Below, one piece after another: positions 58,366-64,000 of a stretch of 64,000 bases of DNA (positions are counted from its first letter, which is position 1; the number at the start of each line of letters is the position of its first letter). The notes below the pieces were generated by a model. It saw only the letters and a list, made by a program, of their open reading frames with translations. It was not told the DNA's origin and made no database searches. A program made the translations under genes and the position numbers. Origin of the DNA: CAVOAK01 sp963664465. GTDB lineage: Bacteria; Pseudomonadota; Alphaproteobacteria; UBA8366; CAVOAK01. The stretch covers positions 62,001 to 126,000 of the forward strand of contig CAXXSU010000002.1 of the NCBI GenBank assembly GCA_963664465.2, read 5' to 3'.

Positions 58366-58937
58366 TATTTACACATTTGCCGTGGGGGGTCAAGGCGTGC
58401 ATTGAACAATCCTTCGTAAGCGACAGTTCGGCCGCCGACTCCGCTGCGCGTATCGTCTCGCGCTTGCGGCTATCCCTCGCCCGCGGATCGCGCCAGCTGC
58501 GCTAGAAGGGCCGCCGCACACTCTCGGCGAAACGCTCGGGCCGCTCGTCATAGGCGATCCGGGCGCTGTCTAATACGACCTTGGGCGACCTTGTGACCGA
58601 CCTCAGGCATGCGCTTGCGATCGTCGCCGACAGCTCCCCCCTTTAACGCGATGGCGGCATTAAGACACGCCTACCCTGAATTTTTTGATGTCCGCTCTTC
58701 CCTGCACAGCGGACCGTCATCATGGCGGTCGTTGGTGACCGCTTATGACCCAAAGCGGACTAATTTCCCTCAACGCGCGCGTATGGTATCGGTCGGGTAG
58801 ATTACAGACTGCTGCACCTTAAGAAAGCGTCAGACATAATCTTGCCAGTACATTGGCGAAGCCACATGCGCTACGAATTATGTGGTTCGCGTTGCTGAAC
58901 CGTCGATAATGTCGTTTCGCTGAAGGGGAGACAGAAC
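58366..58937. other. Gap between IS1595 copy 1 and the amidohydrolase gene
   Basis: Holds palindrome module D. On the minus strand around 58505-58600 a short frame reads like a protein C terminus (ARIAYDERPERFAES, then VRRPF and a stop), perhaps the tail of a gene destroyed by rearrangement; not assigned. Confidence 0.4.
58690..58760. repeat. Paired palindrome module (copy D, inverted)
   Basis: Hairpins 58690-58714 (loop diverged) and 58737-58760 (loop TATGACCC), 22 bp apart, with GTCCGCT/AGCGGAC arms; one arm of the second has GACCGC. Confidence 0.85.
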
Positions 58938-60332
58938 GTGACAGTTTCTTCGCCAAGAAACTCGGCTGAGATTCGCGCAAGCCTGGATCACCCCGTCGTG
59001 GATACCGATGGTCACATGATGGAGCATCTCCCCGTCTTTCTGGACTATCTGAGAGACGTCGCGGGCGCGGATATAGTCGACCGTTTCGTCGCCAGGTCGA
59101 ACGAGACCCGAGAAAACAACTGGCATGTTTTGTCTCCGGAGGAGCGCCGTGATCAACGGGTCGCCCGCCCGCCATTTTGGCAGAGCCCGGCGCGAAACTC
59201 GATTGATCGCGCAACCGCCATGCTTCCTCGGCTGCTTCGCGAGCGGCTCGACGAGTTCGGCTTCGACTACGCCATCATCTATCCCACCCTTGGCTTCTAT
59301 TTGATCGACGAGCCGGACGAAGAAATTCGGCGGGCGGCCTGCCGTGCTCACAACACGATGGAAGAAGAGCTGTTTCGCGATCATGCAGACCGCCTGACCA
59401 CGCCCGCATGTATTCCAACCCATACGCCGACAGAAGCGATCGAAGAACTTGATTACGCCGTGAATACGCTGGGGTTGAAAGCCGCCATGATCGCAAATTT
59501 GGTTCACCGTCCGATACGAGCGGTGGCTCGTGTCGCACCTGAACTTGCGGCCCACGCTACCTGGACCGATTGCTTAGGCCTCGACAGCGAATACGATTAC
59601 GACCCTTTTTGGGCCAAATGTGTGGAGCTTGGTGTTGCCCCTACTGCTCACTCGCGCGGACAGGGTCGCAATGCGCGCCGATCGGTCACAAACTTCATGC
59701 ATAACCAAATCGGTCATTTTGCAGAGGCTGGAGATGCGTTCGCACGGGCGCTCTTCTTCGGCGGCGTTACGCGGCGGTTTCCTGAGCTCAACGTCGGATT
59801 TCTTGAAGGCGGCGTTGGCTGGGCGTGCAGCGTTTACGCAAAACTCGTCGGCGCTTGGGAGAAGCGCAATGCAGATGTGATCGATGACCTCAATCCAGCA
59901 AACATAGATCTCGATGCGCTGGCGACGTATTTCGATCGGTATGGCGGCGAGCCATTCAAAGGCAAACTGGTACAACGCGAACAGGGGCCGAAAGGTGGAG
60001 CCAGAGACATGGGCCACGCGGTTACCCGCGTCGATGGCACATGGACCGACACGGACGTGGAGTTAAAGGACGACTTCGCCGCCTGTAAGATCGAGCGAGC
60101 GGAAGACATCGTCGAGCTGTTCATCAAGCCGTTCTACTTTGGGTGCGAGGCAGACGATCCCATGAACGCAACCGCTTTCGGCGGCGTACGGCTCCCGTTC
60201 GATGCGAAGCCGAAAGCGATTTTTGGTTCGGATATTGGCCATTGGGACGTTCCGCGCATGGATGGCGTTCTTGAGGAAGCCTACGAGCTCGTCGAGAAGG
60301 GAATGCTTGATGGAGGAGATTTCCGGAAATAG
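58938..60332 (+). CDS. Amidohydrolase-2 family protein, probably truncated by IS1595
   Basis: GTG start with GAAGGGGAGA upstream; 464 residues. COG2159-type metal-dependent hydrolase: N-terminal DTDGHMMEH, YAIIYPTLGFYL, APTAHSRGQG (metal His region), GFLEGGVGWA and the late catalytic IFGSDIGHWD. The reading frame ends in TAG at 60330-60332 whose last base is the first base of IS1595 copy 2. Relatives usually continue past the EKGMLDGGDFRK helix with an N-P-x-x-L/FF segment that is missing here, so the C terminus seems cut off. Confidence 0.8.
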   Translation: MTVSSPRNSAEIRASLDHPVVDTDGHMMEHLPVFLDYLRDVAGADIVDRFVARSNETRENNWHVLSPEERRDQRVARPPFWQSPARNSIDRATAMLPRLLRERLDEFGFDYAIIYPTLGFYLIDEPDEEIRRAACRAHNTMEEELFRDHADRLTTPACIPTHTPTEAIEELDYAVNTLGLKAAMIANLVHRPIRAVARVAPELAAHATWTDCLGLDSEYDYDPFWAKCVELGVAPTAHSRGQGRNARRSVTNFMHNQIGHFAEAGDAFARALFFGGVTRRFPELNVGFLEGGVGWACSVYAKLVGAWEKRNADVIDDLNPANIDLDALATYFDRYGGEPFKGKLVQREQGPKGGARDMGHAVTRVDGTWTDTDVELKDDFAACKIERAEDIVELFIKPFYFGCEADDPMNATAFGGVRLPFDAKPKAIFGSDIGHWDVPRMDGVLEEAYELVEKGMLDGGDFRK

Positions 60333-61364
60333 GGTATCCTATTCGCTCTCGTAGTGCCTAGATCTGGGGGGCAGGGCTGGGTCTGCCCCCGACGAGCTTC
60401 TTGTATGGCACGGGCTCCAGTTGCACTGCTTGCTGGAGGAGTCGATAGAACAGGAGGCCGCGAGCTTTGGATCGGCGGCGATTGAAGCGGAACGTGAACT
60501 CGTCCAGATAGTAATCAAGCTGGGAGGCGCTAATAGCCCCATGGTGAATACCCAGCCACCACCGATCAAGGAGGCCGGCTACCCGATGAACTTGGGGCAT
60601 GACAATGTGGGCTGGGTCGCCGCTGGCGGAAATATTTTTCGGCTGGTGTTCGAAGCCGACTCCCGTGAGACCGTTGTAGGCTCGCCAGCCATCGGTTCGA
60701 ATCGTTGCTCCCGGGCACACAGCCGTTTGGACGAAAGGAATGAGGCTCTCGGCGGATGCGTCCTCGACACGCGCCATGCGGATACGACCGGTGCCCCGAC
60801 CCCGGATTTCGGCGGCAATCGCGACAATCGATTTCTTGTTTGTTTTCCGCCCCGTAACGCCAACCTCCCGGCCGCCCACATAGGTTTCGTCGACCTCGAC
60901 CTCGCCATTCAGAAGCTCTCTGCCCGGTCGAACCATGGCCCGGCGCAGCTTATGGAGCCATGTCCAAGCCGTTTGATAACCGCCCAGGCCGAGTATTCGT
61001 TGAACCCCAAGCGCACTGACGCCGTGCTTCTGATTCGTCACATACCACATCGCCTGGAACCAAAGCCGCAACGGTTTCCGCGTACCCTCGAAGATCGTCC
61101 CCGCGGTCGGCGACGTCTGACGTTGGCATCCCGCACATCGCTGTTGGCCCCTGGCCGTCACCCACGCCTCGGTTCCCCCGCAGGCCGGACACCGAAACCC
61201 GGCAGGCCAACGGACACGCCGAAGAAAATCCGCACAGGCGGCCTCAGAAGCGAACCAGTCGTCAAATTCCATAAGCGTGCGAGGGTAATCGATCCCGCCA
61301 ACGGGATGGGCAGTATTCTCGGCCATCACAACATCTTGCCACTACGAGAGCGAATAGGATACCC
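60332..61364 (-). mobile_element. IS1595-type insertion sequence, copy 2 (inverted)
   Basis: 1,033 bp with the same perfect 25-bp ends (60332-60356 and 61340-61364). Its left end falls inside the stop codon of the amidohydrolase gene. No target duplication is visible. Confidence 0.92.
60358..61326 (-). CDS. IS1595-family (ISXO2-like) transposase, copy 2
   Basis: Protein identical to the transposase at 57371-58339, so the duplication is recent or homogenised. All zinc-ribbon and DDE motifs are intact. Confidence 0.93.
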   Translation of the reverse strand: MAENTAHPVGGIDYPRTLMEFDDWFASEAACADFLRRVRWPAGFRCPACGGTEAWVTARGQQRCAGCQRQTSPTAGTIFEGTRKPLRLWFQAMWYVTNQKHGVSALGVQRILGLGGYQTAWTWLHKLRRAMVRPGRELLNGEVEVDETYVGGREVGVTGRKTNKKSIVAIAAEIRGRGTGRIRMARVEDASAESLIPFVQTAVCPGATIRTDGWRAYNGLTGVGFEHQPKNISASGDPAHIVMPQVHRVAGLLDRWWLGIHHGAISASQLDYYLDEFTFRFNRRRSKARGLLFYRLLQQAVQLEPVPYKKLVGGRPSPAPQI

Positions 61365-61470
61365 TATATTTTCATTTCTTGCCTGAAACGGCCATGTTGC
61401 AGCCAGACACTTCAGCGCTGATTATGCCTGCTGACAGCCGGAGATCAATAAAGGTTGCAGGCCGCTGCTC

Positions 61471-62334
61471 TCAATAGGGCACGCCGCCTTCGAGCGTCAC
61501 GCGATAGCACAGCCTGCGACCGTTCCCGTCCGGAAATTTAGACGCGCGGTGCATCGTGCAGCGGTTGTCCCATAGGATGGAGTCGCCGGGCCGCCATTGA
61601 TGCGTATAGGTGAATTGAGCTTGCGTTGCGAACGACTTGAGGTCGTCCAGAAATTCGATCCCCTCTTCCTTCGACATGCCGTCGACCGAAGACTCGCGTG
61701 TATCGAGAATACCGACGAACAATGCCTTCTGTCCGGTTTCAGGGTGCGTACGCACGAATGGGTGGCTGACGTCGGGCAGCTCGCGTTTTTCGTCCTCGGT
61801 CAAGGGCTCGTAACCGACGCCATGGCGCTCGTTCGTCACGACATGACTATACCTCCAATGGCGATTTTCGAGTTTGCTCTTCGTAGCCTCCGGCAGCGCA
61901 TCATAGGCCTTGGTCATGTTGGCGAACCATGTATCATCGCCGCCCTTTTCCGGCACTTCCTTGGCGTAGAAGAATGAACCACCGGCGGGTTCTGTCAGGA
62001 AGGAGAAGTCGCTGTGCCAGGCTTCGCGGAAGCTGACGTCCGGTCGCGAGCCGATATCCTTGCCGTCGACCTTGATGTTGGAGAGCACGATCACTTCCGG
62101 GTGTTCCGGGATTCCCGGCAGGGGTTGAGGGCTTATCTTGAACTTGCCGAATCGCTGCGCGAACGCCTTCTGCCGCTCCGGGGTCAGGTCCTGGTCACGA
62201 AACAGGAGAATATTGTTGCGCAGCCAGCCATCGCGGATTTCAGCAATCGTCTCGTCGGAATGGTCGTCGGCAACGTTGACGCCGATGACTTCAGCTCCGA
62301 GAGCTTCGCATAAAGGTTTGAATTCGATCGTCAT
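61471..62334 (-). CDS. TauD/TfdA-family 2-oxoglutarate-dependent dioxygenase
   Basis: 287 residues. Fe(II) triad H107-x-D109 (AWHSDFSF) and H262 (TMHRAS), with the 2-oxoglutarate-binding Arg in GRRLCYR. N-terminal LGAEVIGVNV and NNILLFRDQDL are typical of the TauD/TfdA family, which oxidises taurine, aryloxyacetates and similar substrates, releasing them by hydroxylation next to a heteroatom. Substrate unknown. Divergent from the Rieske oxygenase; an oxidative partner in the island's pathway is likely. Confidence 0.9.
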   Translation of the reverse strand: MTIEFKPLCEALGAEVIGVNVADDHSDETIAEIRDGWLRNNILLFRDQDLTPERQKAFAQRFGKFKISPQPLPGIPEHPEVIVLSNIKVDGKDIGSRPDVSFREAWHSDFSFLTEPAGGSFFYAKEVPEKGGDDTWFANMTKAYDALPEATKSKLENRHWRYSHVVTNERHGVGYEPLTEDEKRELPDVSHPFVRTHPETGQKALFVGILDTRESSVDGMSKEEGIEFLDDLKSFATQAQFTYTHQWRPGDSILWDNRCTMHRASKFPDGNGRRLCYRVTLEGGVPY

Positions 62335-62870
62335 GATCAGCCTCCCACGCGTCGAGCAAGGTCACGTAGTTTCGACTTTCGGCCGACAATTTCCGCACCG
62401 ACGCCGAAATCGTGAAGCTCACAAAAATCGTATTCCTGAATCACCGTTTGGGAAATAAATTTCTCACCAACGTCGTCTCGGATTTGAACCAAAAATGGCA
62501 CTGTCGGTACGCCATGTTCGACGTCCGCTTTGGGTCACAAGCAGACCTTCGAGCAACTCGTTAGGAATGACTGCTTTCGGTAGGTAAGCAAACGTTTCCT
62601 CACTTCACGCCGGTGGTCCGCTTGTAGCCAGAAGCGGACGTTCGCTGCCATCGGATTTCGCCTCCTTGACAGAAGGCAAGTTTGCTGGCGAAAGATTGCT
62701 CGGCGACTTTGTCCAGATGGTGTTCACGCAACTTATTGTCATCTGTCTTGGGAAACACCTAACTACGATACGGCACCAATGAGCCGCACTCGTTTGGTGT
62801 ATCGTGTGGCAAGAGCTAAGGTAACGTAAAGAGGTTGGAAGCGGGCTTATACAGGATCGGGAGCAGGGTA
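62335..62870. other. Divergent intergenic region between the dioxygenase genes
   Basis: Contains palindrome module E (62523-62639) and presumably two promoters. The ribosome site GGGAGCAGG is next to the Rieske gene start. No coding sequence is supported. Confidence 0.5.
62523..62639. repeat. Palindrome module (copy E, longer spacer)
   Basis: Type 1 hairpin 62523-62546 (loop TGGGTCAC; one arm base changed, GCAGAC) and type 2 hairpin 62616-62639 (loop GTAGCCAG), separated by 69 bp instead of 22, as if 47 bp had been inserted between them. Confidence 0.88.
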
Positions 62871-64000
62871 ATGATCAACGCGGCAGAGCGTATGTTTGAT
62901 CCCAAGATTTACGAAAACCTGAAACTCCCCGTGACCGAGGCGGAAACGCTTCCCCCTTGGTGCTACTCGTCGCAGGAATGGTATCAGGCCGAAGTTGAGC
63001 GTCTCCACATGAAAGTTTGGAATTTTCTTGGCCGAACTGATCGCATTCCAAACCAGGGTGACTATTTCACGACTGAGTACGCCGGTATTCCTTTGATCAT
63101 CGTTCGTGGCGAGGACGATCAGGTGAGGGCTTTCGCCAATAGTTGCCGCCACCGAGGAGCGCGGGTCGTCGATGGCGAAGGCAACTGTAGTGCGTTTACT
63201 TGCCCATATCACGGCTGGACCTATCTGCTCGACGGCACGCTTCGCAGCGCGCGGGAGATGGACGGCACGGTCGGGTTCAAGCTCGAAGACTACGGCCTAA
63301 TTCCGGTCAGACTCGAAACATGGGACGAATTCATCTTCGTCAACTTCGACGATGAGGCCGAAGGCCTTCTCGACTATCTGGGCGACGCGCCCGAAGTGCT
63401 GAAATCCTACAACTGCGGGGACCTCGTCTGCACGCGCATCAAAACCCATGAGGTCGATTGCAACTGGAAAACTCACATCGAAAACGCCATGGAGGACTAT
63501 CACGTTCCCAACGTGCATGGCGTCTCGATCGGAAAGAAGAACGTTGACCACTTCCCAGTGGAAACCAAGGGCAACTGGTTCAACATGCGCGAGCGCCATG
63601 ACGAATACACGCGCGCCCTGCTCCAAGAGGACCGCGAGCACATGTTTCCGCGCATCAAGACACTTGATGGTCACGCCGCGGAAGGCACGAATTTCGTGTG
63701 CCTGAACCCGTCGACTATGCTTGGCATGACGTTGGACTGCGTCTGGTACATTGAGCTCCATCCGCAAGGTCCCGGCCACACGCATATCGAAGTCGGATCA
63801 TGCTTTCCCAAAGAGACGACTGAATTGCCGGACTTCGAGGAACGGGTGCAGCATTATTACAAGCGTTGGGACAAATCGATTGGCGAGGACAACGTAATTA
63901 CAGCGGTCCAACAGGTTGGCGTGAGTTCGCCGCTAGCCAGGCGTGGCCGTATGTCGCGCGAAGAGTATCTCATCCCCAAGCTCGGGCTATGGTGGACAAG
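62871..64000 (+). CDS. Rieske non-heme iron oxygenase, large subunit (3' end outside the window)
   Basis: ATG 62871 with GGGAGCAGG upstream; 376 residues are in the window and the frame is still open. The Rieske centre is C92-x-H94 (SCRHRGA) and C111-x-x-H114 (CPYHGWTY). The mononuclear iron site follows as D209, H211 and H216 (EDYHVPNVHG). This is the terminal oxygenase of a ring-hydroxylating or demethylating system; it needs a reductase/ferredoxin, possibly just beyond the window. Substrate unknown. Confidence 0.93.
   Translation, partial: MINAAERMFDPKIYENLKLPVTEAETLPPWCYSSQEWYQAEVERLHMKVWNFLGRTDRIPNQGDYFTTEYAGIPLIIVRGEDDQVRAFANSCRHRGARVVDGEGNCSAFTCPYHGWTYLLDGTLRSAREMDGTVGFKLEDYGLIPVRLETWDEFIFVNFDDEAEGLLDYLGDAPEVLKSYNCGDLVCTRIKTHEVDCNWKTHIENAMEDYHVPNVHGVSIGKKNVDHFPVETKGNWFNMRERHDEYTRALLQEDREHMFPRIKTLDGHAAEGTNFVCLNPSTMLGMTLDCVWYIELHPQGPGHTHIEVGSCFPKETTELPDFEERVQHYYKRWDKSIGEDNVITAVQQVGVSSPLARRGRMSREEYLIPKLGLWWT

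Larger units (their letters stand above)
57333..61364. mobile_element. Candidate composite transposon: two inverted IS1595 copies around an amidohydrolase gene
   Basis: The two 1,033-bp copies face each other in opposite orientation and enclose 1,966 bp with one gene and one palindrome module. The arrangement allows mobilisation as a unit or inversion of the middle by recombination. No outer target duplication was found. Confidence 0.6.

Noticed and set aside
57325..58373. Target-site duplication for the IS1595 copies
   Set aside because: The 8 bases on each side of both copies do not match; the shared A/T next to the ends could be target preference.

Overview
The window reads as chromosome of an alphaproteobacterium, most like the Rhodospirillales and relatives. 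Supporting markers are a hemC-hemD-Mic60-hemY operon divergent from tsaD/gpsA, a 1,617-residue NAD-glutamate dehydrogenase, a DUF1674 (SDHAF4-type) gene near rsmB-rpe-heparinase-purH, and alpha-type tRNA sequences. The species cannot be named from the sequence alone.

Region 1 (1-11,020) is accessory. It opens with the 3' part of an initiator tRNA-Met and a 5'-truncated tyrosine integrase. A PLP enzyme and an orphan amino-acid-type binding protein follow. Next comes a 757-bp unit bounded by perfect 44-bp inverted repeats that encloses a small LRV-like repeat protein. After it is a run of small phage/plasmid-type genes, including a Cas2/SinR-like gene broken by one in-frame TGA. The region ends in a compact integrative element (small HGG protein, hypothetical, RecA-like ATPase, CHC2/Toprim primase, AlpA, hypothetical, integrase) abutting tRNA-Thr(CGU), with decayed tRNA pieces just beyond it.

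Region 2 (11,100-47,710) is core chromosome. It holds a TIM-barrel hydrolase, the overlapping heme/Mic60 operon, tsaD with two tandem 2OG-oxygenase-like paralogues, gpsA, YciI, EVE, a Rieske protein, acetyl-CoA synthetase, transporters, DUF488, DUF1674, an aromatic-amino-acid-lyase homologue lacking the MIO serine, rsmB, rpe, heparinase and purH. A polysaccharide block (UDP-sugar dehydrogenase, MarR-type regulator, RfaH/NusG paralogue, WecA-like transferase, epimerase, FlaA1/CapD-like dehydratase) lies between the heparinase gene and purH. An UMF1-type transporter and NAD-GDH close the region.

Region 3 (47,763-64,000) is a second accessory island that begins at a 3' fragment of tRNA-Gly(GCC). 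It carries hydrolytic and oxidative catabolic genes: two amidohydrolases, a dipeptidase, an Asp/Glu-type racemase, an M20 peptidase homologue with an altered active site, a TauD-type dioxygenase, a Rieske oxygenase cut by the window end, and a second orphan binding protein. Among these are an IS1182-type and an IS256-type element, and two identical inverted IS1595-type copies that bracket and appear to truncate an amidohydrolase gene. A family of paired palindromes (arms GTCCGCTT/AAGCGGAC, two hairpins 22 bp apart) occurs only in this region. The likely collective role is uptake and breakdown of an amide- or peptide-like, possibly aromatic compound; the substrate is unknown.
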